Positions 8,990 through 22,200 of a DNA stretch of 64,000 bases are shown here, piece by piece. The stretch covers positions 17,794,001 through 17,858,000 of the forward strand of contig CM106586.1 of assembly GCA_048013815.1 (NCBI GenBank). Reading direction: 5' to 3'. Below the pieces are notes generated by a model. That model was not told the DNA's origin and ran no database searches. It was given only the letters and a program-made list of their open reading frames with translations. Every line of letters starts with the position of its first letter. The stretch's first letter is position 1. The translations under genes and the position numbers were made by a program. Origin of the DNA: Setoptus koraiensis. Its lineage: Eukaryota; Arthropoda.

Positions 8990-11900
8990 ATACATATTAA
9001 AAAAAATTTATAATTTTATTAATATTTTTAAATTTAACACATATTAATATTCTAAAATATATTATTACAAACTAAAAAAATCAATTATATATTACTAAAA
9101 AACAAAATCAAACAAAAAAACTTAAATTTTTACCAAAATTTTATTTTTGTAATAACATCATAAATCCTTTTTACCCTCAAAATTTAATTTTAATTATTAT
9201 AAATTATAAAAAATAATTAATTAAAAATAAAAATTTAATTTAATTAAATTTAATAAAAATTTATTTAAATATATATTATTAATATATTATTAATTATTTG
9301 ATAATATAAAATAATAATAATATTAAATAAATATAAAATTAAATATAAAATAAATTATAATATAAAAAAAAAATTAATATATTATATTAATATAAAATTA
9401 TTTTTTTTAATAATAATTAAATTTATTAAAAAAAAATAAAAATGAAATTATATATTTTTATATTTATTATTATAAATTTAAATTTATTATTTAATTATTA
9501 TATAAGATAATATATATAAATATATTATTATAATAATTAAATATTAATTAAGATTTTTTTTTTAATTAAAAATATAAAATTAATATATAATAATTAAATA
9601 TTTAAATATAAAAATATTTTTATAAAATTATTATAAAATTATAAAATTTATCTAATAAAAATATATCATAATATATAATAATATATATAATATTTATAAA
9701 ATAAAATAAATAAATATATAATAAAAATTAATTTAATAAAATAATAATTTATAATAATATATAAATATAATAAAATTATAAATAAAAATTTAAAAAATAA
9801 ATATTATATATTATAATTAATAATAAAAATAAATAATAATTTATTATATTTATATATTAAAATTTTATTTAAATATAAAAATATAAAAAATTATAAATAT
9901 AAAATTTAAAATATATAAAATATAAAAATAAATATATAATATATATTTATAATATTTATAAAAATTAATAAAATAAATTTAAATATATTAAAAATTAAAA
10001 TTTATTATAATAATATAATAAACTAATATTTATTAATAATATAATAAATATAATAATTTAAATAAAATTTAAAAAATAAATATTAATTTATATAAAATAA
10101 AATAATATAAATATATAATAATATACATAATTACTAACATATTAAATAATAATAAATTAAATTTATAAAATAATAAAATAAATAAATTTTAAAAAATATA
10201 TATAATTAAAAATAAAATTATATAAATAAAAATTAATAATTTATTAAATATAATTTTTATAAAATAAAATAAATATAATAAAATTTTAAATTTAAATATT
10301 CAAATAAAACTAAATATAAAATACAATATAATAATAATTAAAAATAAATAAAAATATATATTATAAAACATAATATAATAATATATAAAATAATTAATAA
10401 ATATATAAAAATATAATAATATAAATTAATTCAAATAAAAATATTCTAATAAATAATATAAATAAATTTTTACAAAATAAAAACAAATAATATATACAAA
10501 TATAAAATTATACATATTAAATAATAAAATAATCATAATCAAATCTAATAATAAAAATATAAATAATTACTATTATACTAATTAAAATAATTTACTATTT
10601 AAATCAATATATATAATATATATATATATTATAAATTACATCTAAATAAATAAAAAATATTAAAATAAAATTCAATAAATTAAATAAAATTTTTAATATC
10701 TATAATAAATTTAATATTTTTTAATATTATATAAAAAATAATATAAAATATAAATAAAAATTATTAATATAAATAATATATATTTTCATATATAATTATA
10801 AAATATTAAAAGTAATATTTATATAATAAAATATTTTATAAAGTTTTATAAATTTTAAATACTAATATAATATTAATATAATAAATTTAAATTTATTAAT
10901 ATTAATATATATTATTAAAAAAATTAATATAATATTATATAATTTATATTTAATACGTTAATCTACTTATATATATATATAGAATATATAATAATATATA
11001 TTATAATTTAATAAATATCTAATATTTAATAATAAATACCAATCTTAAAATTAAACTTTCAATTATAAATACTAAACAATATCAAAAATACATAAATATA
11101 ACATCATAACAAAATATATTCATATAATGACTCTATATAAATTAAAAATTTAATATATTAATATTTCAACATACACTCAATTATAAACCAACACTCCTAT
11201 AAACATAATTAAAAATTACTAAATAACAATACAATTTATATGATAAAAATATATAATGTAAGTCGTATTCAATATTTAGGTATTATAAATAATACAAAAA
11301 AGATCACTCTATATAAATATAAATAATACAACTAATACTAATTATTATATAATTTAAAATTATATACAATATAAACAAACTCAAATAAAATAAAATTATA
11401 CATACCATATATATTAATATATAAAATAAAAATTATCCAATTCAAAACACAAATCAACATACATTAAACCAATAACTTTCACACATAATCACCATTATTA
11501 CTTTCCTCCCAAATAAATTAAATATTTTTATTACCCAAACAATCAAAAAAATAACAAACCAACAACAAACACACAATTTATAATCAAACATAAATTAATA
11601 ATCAAAAACCCACTCAAAAAATAAACAACCATACTCCAAACAAATCTTGAAAAACCACCATACCTTTCAATTCATCCCACTACTACTCATTTTAATATAA
11701 CAAACACAATAAAATAACAATTAAACACTCAACATCAATCACAACTTTCCTACAAAAAATACCACCCACTTACCTAATCTACTAACAAAACAATCCAATT
11801 CTTATTCAAAATCTTCCCCATTTCAAAATAATAAAATCCACAATAAATAATTAAATTTCTAAAAACCAATTTTTCAAATATCATAAATAAAAATTAAATA

Positions 11901-14900
11901 TTTATTAAACATTATATAAAAAAATTACCAAATCTAAATCAATTATCTTTATTCATCACAATACTCTTTCTAAAAAACAATAAATTCTTATTTTATTATT
12001 TACTTTATATTCTATTAAAATATCTTTAAAACCAACCCAACAACATTACAAAATACAAAATAATAAATTCAAAACAAATTATTTACCAATTAAACCAACA
12101 TTCACATCAATCCATATTCAAAATAAATATACATTACAAATATTTTTATAAAAAAATACAAAACAAAAAAAAAAATTATAATAATAATTATTATATACAT
12201 ACAAACACATATTATTCACCCATTATTACTTATCAAACATCCCACAAACTAAATAATCATCATAACAAACTTTTCTAATAACAATTATCCTTCCACCTAT
12301 AACACTCCAACATACCAATAATAATCCTAATCACATTACCCATCAAAAATAAATATAATTATCCCCTCATATCAAACTTACCTCTTATATTTCCATAAAA
12401 CTCTTTCCATTATTACAACCCAAATCCTAAAAAATCCAATACTATCTCTTAACAAATCAAAACAAATTTTAATATATAATCTACTATATATTAATTTAAC
12501 AAATCCTAAAATATTATTCTTTTTTTGATTTTTTATACTAATAAACATAAATTTTTTAATAATTATTATTTCTTCCTTAAAATTCAACCTTATAAATTTC
12601 AAACTAAATCAAATTAACTTTTTATACCACCAAAAATTCTAAATCCTAATTCAAAAATCAAAAATAACTTTAAATCCTACCATCAAAATAAATCACCAAA
12701 CACATTAATTATTTTTCTTAATATAATATTATATCATACATAACATCCCTTTTATAACCATCAATTTAACTATAATTAAATTTATATCACTATTAACAAA
12801 CATTACAACATATACACCAAAACTTAATTACAACCATAATATAAATAAAATATCTTTTCCATATATTAATTTCAAACCGAAAACCCACCCTAAATCAACC
12901 ACACTCCACAATAATAATTAAAAATAACAATTTTACACCAAACAAACAAATCCAAAACCAATCTAAACATATCCCCCCTAATACACATCCATTCCTACTA
13001 AACATAATTCCCACAAATCATAACTCAAAACCTTACTATTTACTAAAAAATATTATTAATTCAACAAATTACAAAATCACAAATACCAACAAAAATCAAA
13101 ATAACCCACAAACTATTTCAAAACCCCAACCCCTAAAAAATTAAACAACTATAACAACCAAAAATTCATCAAAAAAAATACTAATAAAACAATTACAATA
13201 TTTTAAATAAACAAAAATTAATAATCTATTTAATTCCCCAATTCAAAAAAATAATATATATTACCCTTTTCTACTTATACATCACATAAATATACACCAC
13301 ACTACTCAAATAATTTAACCTACATTAATCCACACAATAAATATAATTACCATCATGAAAAAACACAATCAATCAAAACATCTACCCCAATACCCAAACT
13401 AAATTCCAATCCAACTAACAAAATCATAAATACTAATAGACTTAAAACCAAATACTATACAAAAATTTCAAACATTAAACAAAAAAAATTAAATTATATC
13501 AACTCAATTCTCACCTAATAATCTACCTTAAACCTACAAAAATTTCAAAATTAACTCAAATTATATAAAAAATATCCCAATAAATAAATCTAAATCACTT
13601 AACCATCAATAATCATAAATCCCCAAAATAAATCACCCTCCATATCAACAATATTTTACACTAACCATCAAATTCATAAACCCTTAAATTAAATCTCCAC
13701 CAACAATACCCAATCCTCTTCCATTCAAACACAAACTAATCAAAAATTCAATACAAAAATACCCACCCCACTATCCCCCATCCTCAATACAATCTTCAAT
13801 TCAAACCCCCATCACACAAAAAAACAAAACCACAAAAAAAAACCAACAAAAACTTCCTACACACATACTAATTTATTCTAAAAAATAATACCCCCCCATT
13901 CCAATATACACCCAACTCCATCCATCTCTCCCTTATACCAATCCCCAAAAAAACATAACAAACAAAATAATTATTCCAACATATCCTCAATATTATCAAC
14001 ATACACCCAACCAAAAATACAACAAAACCCAACTAAACCATCATTTTCATCATCCTACCATTAACAATCCCCCTCACCAATAACATAATATAATAATTAC
14101 CCCATCTTAATCATAAAAATCACCCAAATTTAACCAATCTTTACTATACGATCATTCAACTCATTTCATAAACTTCAATACCATAACCTCTAATTCTATC
14201 CAAATATATCATATTCTAAACCACTATCATACTCTACACTAATCCAACTTCCTACATCACAAATCTTCTCCCCATCACCTAAACATACCACACACACATC
14301 AACAACAAATTATTTAACCTATCCATATATATATATAATATATATATATATACTTTTAACATACTATATACAACCCTACAAAAATCACACCACCACCTAT
14401 AATAAATTACCACCAATATTCAATATATTTAATTAAATTATTAACAATACCTACAAAATTTACAATCAAAATACCAAAAATACAAAAAAATCAATATTAA
14501 TAAAAAAAACAAAACATAATTTTACCATATAAAAATAAATTTAAAACACTAATCCATCTATCTAACTTAATCATCTACATCTCCCTCACATAAATATCTT
14601 ACAATTATATCCTCCACAACATAAAATTAAATCTCATACTCCTCTCCACTCTATACTACCCAATTCAAATATAACAACCCCAATAACCAAACATCATAAT
14701 ATTTATTAACATATAAAAACCAAATTTACCAACCATTCCCCAAAATCCCCAAAATAACTCTAATACATCCCATACATAATTATCCCACAAAATATACTTA
14801 CTCACTACTCCCATTCCTATAACCACTCCCTAAAATACCATCATATTTAATTAAAAAAAAAATAAAAAAATATTCATAACAAATCATCTTCCAATTTTAT

Positions 14901-15590
14901 TTAATACATATAATTTTTTTTACTAAAAAAAAACAAAAAAAATACATCAAATCCACTCTCTTCACAATAATTCACTACAATTCACTATTCTTCATACTTA
15001 TTCTTATCTAATAATCAAATACAACGAATCATTAACCCAACTCCCCACCCCCCTTTCACCCCCCCCCACTATCCATATATACCTTCCAATCAAAAACCCT
15101 AAACTAATAAAATACCCAACTCAAACAACCTTCCAATCACCTTATCACATCAAAATCTCAAAAAAATTAATCCACACCAAACTCATCCTTAAAATTAACC
15201 CAACTTCTCCAAAATAAACTACAATCCAAATAACCTATAATTTAAATACCCCACTCACCCTTAATAACTACCAACACATACTCCAATTCACAATTTATCT
15301 CCTCACTACTCCACCTCATCATCCCTCATTATATATTCAATTCCAAAAAATATAAATAACAACAAACACCAACAACACAATCCACACCACCACACACCAA
15401 CACCATCCATCCCACTAAAAAATTCAACCATTCTAACTATAACCACATACACAACCTACCATCAAACCAATAACACACCTCCCCTCTACCACCTACAATC
15501 TTTAACACACTAATCCCCAAACCAAACAAACTTAATATTACTAACTAAATTTTAATTCCCCAATCATACCACTTAAAAATTTCATCCTCC
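8990..15590. other. G-depleted block (about 6.6 kb with about 25 G on the + strand); AT-only core
   Basis: From about 8990 to 15590 the + strand holds only about 25 G by eye (under 0.5%), whereas both flanks have normal G content. C is also nearly absent between about 9190 and 10020, giving a pure A/T core, and then rises gradually to about a quarter of bases by 11.5 kb, while G stays near zero to the right end. On the minus strand the right part therefore looks like fully C-to-T converted DNA. No gene, tRNA or rRNA is readable. The block may be a base-calling or gap-filling artefact next to a scaffold gap, or real strand-biased deamination; see findings. Confidence 0.9.
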
Positions 15591-15599
15591 TGGTCATCG

Positions 15600-15713
15600 A
15601 AGTATTTGTTTAAGGTAAATTGTACATGGAGAAGGAGAGATAATGTCAGTTTGAATTTTATAATGTCTAATATAAAAAGTCAATAGAGTAACTGGTTAGG
15701 AGTAACTAACACA
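15600..15713. repeat. Direct repeat, right copy (degraded mannosidase intron/exon junction)
   Basis: This is the second copy of the 8873-8988 sequence. The intronic part is almost identical, with extra bases in homopolymers (TTTTA for TTTA, TTAGGAG for TTAGAG). The exon part is badly degraded and the splice acceptor AG has become AT. It abuts the G-less block on one side and ends 13 bases before the N gap. Confidence 0.85.
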
Positions 15714-15726
15714 TTTTCTTGCTGAT

Positions 15727-16226
15727 NNNNNNNNNNNNNNNNNNNNNNNNNNNNNNNNNNNNNNNNNNNNNNNNNNNNNNNNNNNNNNNNNNNNNNNNNN
15801 NNNNNNNNNNNNNNNNNNNNNNNNNNNNNNNNNNNNNNNNNNNNNNNNNNNNNNNNNNNNNNNNNNNNNNNNNNNNNNNNNNNNNNNNNNNNNNNNNNNN
15901 NNNNNNNNNNNNNNNNNNNNNNNNNNNNNNNNNNNNNNNNNNNNNNNNNNNNNNNNNNNNNNNNNNNNNNNNNNNNNNNNNNNNNNNNNNNNNNNNNNNN
16001 NNNNNNNNNNNNNNNNNNNNNNNNNNNNNNNNNNNNNNNNNNNNNNNNNNNNNNNNNNNNNNNNNNNNNNNNNNNNNNNNNNNNNNNNNNNNNNNNNNNN
16101 NNNNNNNNNNNNNNNNNNNNNNNNNNNNNNNNNNNNNNNNNNNNNNNNNNNNNNNNNNNNNNNNNNNNNNNNNNNNNNNNNNNNNNNNNNNNNNNNNNNN
16201 NNNNNNNNNNNNNNNNNNNNNNNNNN
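15727..16226. other. Assembly gap (500 N)
   Basis: Exactly 500 N, a round scaffold-gap size, so the true distance is unknown. Missing exons of the mannosidase gene could lie in it. Confidence 0.98.

Positions 16227-16320
<94 letters not shown>
16227..16320. repeat. (CA)n microsatellite at the gap edge
   Basis: About 45 uninterrupted AC units directly follow the gap and probably caused it. Smaller CA runs continue at about 16602-16624. Confidence 0.97.
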
Positions 16321-16322
<2 letters not shown>

Positions 16323-16996
16323 ACATACACTCAATCTCACAAACACACACATGCACAGAATTCGCAAGAGAAATTCCAAGTATATGCGTCCCCCTTTGCC
16401 TCTCAATAGTGCAAGTGTGCCACCTAGGCGAAACTAGCTCACTTGCCATTACTCGGCCCCCGGCTCTGCGAGATAGAGGTGCATGTTCGCGTTTGTCTGT
16501 GCGTCTGTGCGTGTGTGTGTGTGTGTCTGCACTATATGAGGGCTCGACATTTCTCCATATAGCACAGCCACCCACAAAATTAGCACACATAGCGACGAGC
16601 TAGCACACACACACACACACACACAGCCACTAGCTGGCACACAACGAGTCGCGAACGGACCTATGCGCAGCTCGCCTCTAGGCGGCCAGAAGCGCCAGTG
16701 GAGTTGTGCCCACGCCATTGGGTTGAACTTGAAATCGAGTAGCAGTAACACAGACACACGGGCATGTGCGTGTGTGTGCGCTGAGGGGCTCGGGATTAAA
16801 ATTAGAGGTAGAGGATTATATTGGGGCCCCGGCGGACGCACTATCATCGCACTGCGACACACACGCAGCAATGATATCATCGAGGCGCCGAGGGTTTGGC
16901 TAGCTTGCCAGCAATATTATATTATTATTCGTAGTAGTGATCGTCAGCGTGTCGAGCAAGCGAAGCGACGTACATAATTGTAGTCTTGGTATGTGT

Positions 16997-17127
<131 letters not shown>

Positions 17128-17482
17128 CCATTAAATGGGAAGAGTCACGGAATCAACACTGTTCGCAAGTGGCCAACAACAGCACCAACAACAACATAGC
17201 AAATACCAAGATAGATATAGAAAATACAACCACCACCACAACAACAAATACAAATGTATATTTATTTAGTTGACTCGACAAGACACGAGATTTATGCAGC
17301 ACAAGCGGCGCCAGGCCACGGCAATAGTAGGAATTTATTATTACATAATTATCATCATTGTCGAATATTATCGAATATTATCTAGCGTTGTCCACGACAA
17401 TGTCAACCACTAATTGATTAGTTTATTAATAATTATATCACAGTTAATTGCATCAGTTGCACAGTTAATTATATCACACAGT

Positions 17483-17520
<38 letters not shown>

Positions 17521-17625
17521 CGTAATCCACTCCATTCCATGAGATTCCAGCAACGGCCACAATTAATGCAATCACTGCTATTATTGTATTGCCACAATCA
17601 AAGATAAGACAGCAACAGCAACAAG

Positions 17626-17671
<46 letters not shown>

Positions 17672-17720
17672 CAATAGACACAATCAAATACGAGCAGCAG
17701 CAAACAAATCGCAAGCAATT

Positions 17721-19225
17721 ATGGGACCGCACCATCCCGCTCACATGGGCCCACCTCACTTTGTTGATCTGCACATTAATCCAGGTAAGTCCCCTACTTT
17801 ATCGCCAGCAACAATGGCTAATGCTGCGATGGCTATTGAAGTCATCGAGACACCCATGTGCGACCCGCGTAAACTAGCGCATCGCTCGGTACACAATTTT
17901 GCATTATATTATTATTATTATTACCGGCTGGGCCAGAAATATATATATATATATATATATATTTGCAACTTACAACCAGTATTATAACTTGTTGTTGCCC
18001 CAAACGGTTGTTGCGTCAGCGCCGCCCGCAATGTGCCGGCTGGCGTGTCCCGTGACCAATATCGCTCGCCATCACGATCATCGTCATGGTGGCGCATGTC
18101 ATGGTGATGATTGTGACGATCACAATGACGATGCCGATGCCGACGATGATGACCAGATTAATGACAGTAGGAATATGATGAATCCCAAAAGTTTACGTAA
18201 AATAAAATAAAGTTTTAGTTTGGCCGTCCGAAACCACTTGCTGCCACAGTGCGCCACTTGTGTGTGCCAGTGTGCGAGTGTGTGTGTGTGTGATTTGGTG
18301 ACTGGTTTCTAAAACCATTACCACTAACTGATGTCATGACGCCAACCACCATCATGACATTCATCCTCCCCATCTATGAGAAACAAACAGAGCCACACTC
18401 TAGTCCAATGATGCACATTATCAGCAAATATATCAGTGCAAACTATTATACAGATTATATAGATTTAGGAGAAGCAACGATAGATGAAAGTGGCTTCCAT
18501 TTGGGCTATTTCCTTGACATACACACTCTACCAGCAGCGTCATCAAGCAACCATCAAAGCGGCTAGTTTGCTCCGCACATTACTAACAAGCTTGCTTGAT
18601 GGCTGCTTGATTGGCCACCACCCTTATAGCTACAGCCATTAGTCAGTCAGTCACTTAGCCAAGTAACCAGCCACTCAGTGAGTTAGCCATTCAGCCATTC
18701 AGTCCGTCAGTCAGTTAGTCAGTCAGCCAGCCAGTCAGCCAGCGAGCCAGCCAGTCAGCCAACCAACCAACCAAAGAACGAGCACGACTTGTGAAAATGC
18801 TTCAGCTAGCTGCTCAGCGGCTCTGATTCATTTTCCACATAAATGGTGTATGGTGATGCAAAGAATTCGTTACTATTAAGGCCAAGGTTGACATTGTTAA
18901 TAACCAAACTCTATTAGCGAGCACACCATCGCCACCACCACCACTATGCAATTGCAATCAACAAAACTCAGATGCGACAAGTACAAGAGAAGTGCCATTG
19001 GATTCAGTAGTTTTTATACGGTCATCAATAACAACAAGCAGCAGCAGCAGTAACAACAACAGCGACTGCTATATGTTGATAGAAGAATCTATACCTCAAA
19101 TATTGCTTTTTGATATGATACGTCTACATGTGTGACCATTGTAACTAATACTACTGAATTTGTGTGTGTGACATGTAAACATTACTCAATCTCATGTCTA
19201 TGAGTCATATGAGGCAGCTTTCCAA

Positions 19226-19257
<32 letters not shown>

Positions 19258-22200
19258 AGTACATTTCGCGTCGAGAGTTATTTGACAAAAATATTCATTT
19301 TTACCGAGTGAATAACCTTATATAATCTCTCACTGGAGCTTTTATTATTGCAGCTGCTGTTGCTGCTGCTGCAATTCATGATGATCTGGCAATATCTTCC
19401 ACTTGGGAAACACTTGCACAACAGCAACTGCCTCTCGCTAATGTTATAACGTGATTCTCTAATGTCTCATTCTTTCTGTTCGAATCCGTCATAATCTTTA
19501 TTTTGTCCTTCCTCAAATTCAGGTGCGCATTTAACGTTTCAATTGACCGATGGAAACGAAACAATCCTATCAGGTTAGTAGTAAGGCTAAGGTTTTATTA
19601 TTAGTTAACATACTCCATCAGTAGTCAACTTGTTTAGTGGGCCTATCTGTTAAATAAATATTCATCACGACAATGTGAGAATATTCATTCATACAGCTTG
19701 CCGCCGCTGCATATCTAAATCTTTAGGTAGCTCGTTAACTGCTGAGTGAACACTCTTCACATTGACCAAATCTGCTAAACTTCCAACTTTATCTTCTCCC
19801 TCCGTGCGTTTATCTGTAATCTCTTGTGATGACATTGCAAAACGACAATCTGTCAAATCACGCCTTTACTACTGAAATCTATGGTTTCCGGTCTGGTCTT
19901 GGATATACCCAACGATGACTACAATGGCATGTTAACAATGACGACATTTATTATATTGTCCGTTTACCAACTCGATATGCTCACTATCCGGCATAAATAT
20001 TACCGGTATATCGGATTTGATTTGAACGAAAACAAACGACGAATGACCAATTGGTTGTTTTTACAACAGGACCAGCCTCAATAACTATGATATCTGAGTA
20101 TACGTTCCCACCAGTTCCTGTACCAGTTCAAGTAAGTAGGGCATAATTTTCACACTACAAACAATTAAGTGTTTTGTTCGATAGCCTTATATATTTCATA
20201 ACTTTTCCTGTTGCTAGATTACCGTACATTTTATGGTTCAGGTGTGTAGTGCCGTTCTCTATCTATAAATATACGTACACAAATATGTGTTATGAGTTTA
20301 TGCATTTTTGTATGTATATCTACTCTATTCAATTTCGACTTGCTCTCGTTTACAGCAATGGTGTTCGACAATTCCTGCTCTAACTAGTCTCTCTGTATAA
20401 ACTACTGATATACTACCATCGCCACCGTCACCATCGCCACCACTACCACCACCACCATTGCTGGGACATAGCTTGAGAGCTCATGTCTGTTTCTTCAATT
20501 TGTATTAGCATCAATTATGTAATAGACTAGCGCCTATTTTATCTCTGGTTCGTTTCTTGTATGCATGCTCAACAACAGCAGTCGCAACAACTGACAGTTG
20601 TTGTTTTCTGTATTCGCCTTTGTTGTGAGTGTTGGAAGACTTTGTTGTCATCATTGCCGTTGTTATTGTTACTTTAAAGACCAAAACATGACAGCCAGTC
20701 ATACTCTGTTCAACAGAGTCTGTTCAAGTTTTTGAAAATCAAACAGAGAGATACACAGCGGAGTCTTTTAAAAAGACACTATCTACACAAGATACCTGAC
20801 TTTGGGGGATTCGTTACCTGTTGAATGTATAGAAGATAGTTTTTGCTCTTTGGTTGCTGGCGCTATTATTGTCAGTCAAATTTAGTTCATCATTGACAGT
20901 AGTATGGTTGCTCATTCTTTGATCTCTGATGTGGTTGTTTGCTAGTGATGTTGCATGAATAAGTTGTATGATGAAGTTGCATCAGTACAGCTAGAGAGAT
21001 GATATTGTTGCCTTAAACTACATCTTAGTAGACTTAGCAGACAACAGAGGTAAATGCTACAACCATTTCGGTGGTTTCCAATCTTATCCAATCAAATCCA
21101 ACAAACATTAGCCATCGATAGTTGATTGTGAATCAACTAATCAAATTCACTCAATCAGATAATACATGGCCGCCGATCTATCTATCGATCTATCTATCGA
21201 GTCGAACATTATATCTTCTTTTGTTTGTGCCGACCTTAGGTTTATCCTGAGCAATCATTCCACTAGGTAGATATCGGTTTCCATTAGAAGCTAACAAAGC
21301 TTTCTGACTGTTTTTGATGTTTGCTACTCCTGCAAGACAGTTTCCGCAAATCTCATCCAGCCAGTTTTTAAGAACACACAACTTTAACACACGTATATAT
21401 ACTCAGTAAACCATGGGCAATTCGGTCGAGCTTGATGGCTCTCTTAGAAATTTTTGTTTATCAACTAGACAGATTGACCACCAACAGAGATTGCCCACTT
21501 GATTAGTAAGAATGAAATATGGTAGAACTCCGTAAATAATTCACACCAAACAATGATGGGCTTCTGCTGTGTTTTGAAGAGACTTTTGAAAGAGATTTGA
21601 TGTATTTTGTTATTGCTAACTCTCCATCTCGAAAAGCACTACCTATGCTGATTAGATTAGTATGAATCCGGCTGATGTTCCTGTATCTGGTACAGTTATT
21701 GTTGTCGGCGATAAAAACATCTACAAACAAGTAGCCCGGATTGAATGCATGTCTCTCATGGGTGAGAGACGATATTGTTGCAGCAGTAACAACTTGTTAT
21801 GGTCCGAGGCTAAGCTTGCATCTAAATATTCTTTGCCAGGTGGTGGTTCTAATCGATAAAGATAATTGAATCAAAGGCTCTAGTTATTCGACAAACTTTC
21901 ACCGGAAGGTACCATCTTCAAGATCCAGCCATCCTTTGATTGGTTGTTCTTTAAAACTCAGAGAAACCACGTCTGACCGGTATCTCTCGGTTGATTGTTA
22001 CAACGCCTCTTATAACTTATTGTTGATAGTTATTGCAGTCTCACTGATTGTAATAATAATAATAATAATGCTCTATATGAATTAGGTCGGCAGATTACGT
22101 ATCACGGGAATTCCTTATTGTTGTTGTGTGAGTGCAGGGCGATGGGCTGTTTTTGTGTGAAAAAAAAACATTATCTTCCATGCGTCTTTCCTCCTTCAAT

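Noticed and set aside
12378..12602. 74-residue minus-strand frame in the G-less block
   Set aside because: Low-complexity Ile/Lys/Phe composition produced by the base bias; no motif.
8990..15590. Mitochondrial insertion (numt) or ordinary AT-rich satellite
   Set aside because: No mitochondrial protein, rRNA or tRNA is readable, no repeat period is visible, and G below 0.5% with C up to a quarter exceeds normal strand skew.
8990..15590. RIP or APOBEC-type hypermutated retroelement
   Set aside because: Loss of G is near complete in all contexts, whereas those processes are partial and context-specific. Not excluded, but not claimed.
8873..15713. Flanking direct repeats as LTRs or target-site duplications of a 6.6-kb transposon
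   Set aside because: The repeat is a host intron/exon junction, far longer than a target duplication, without LTR ends or transposon coding sequence, and its right copy shows sequencing-like indels.
15680..16603. Long open frames across the gap and the CA array (poly-Cys/Val or Thr/His proteins)
   Set aside because: They read through 500 N and a dinucleotide repeat; both strands are open for the same trivial reason.
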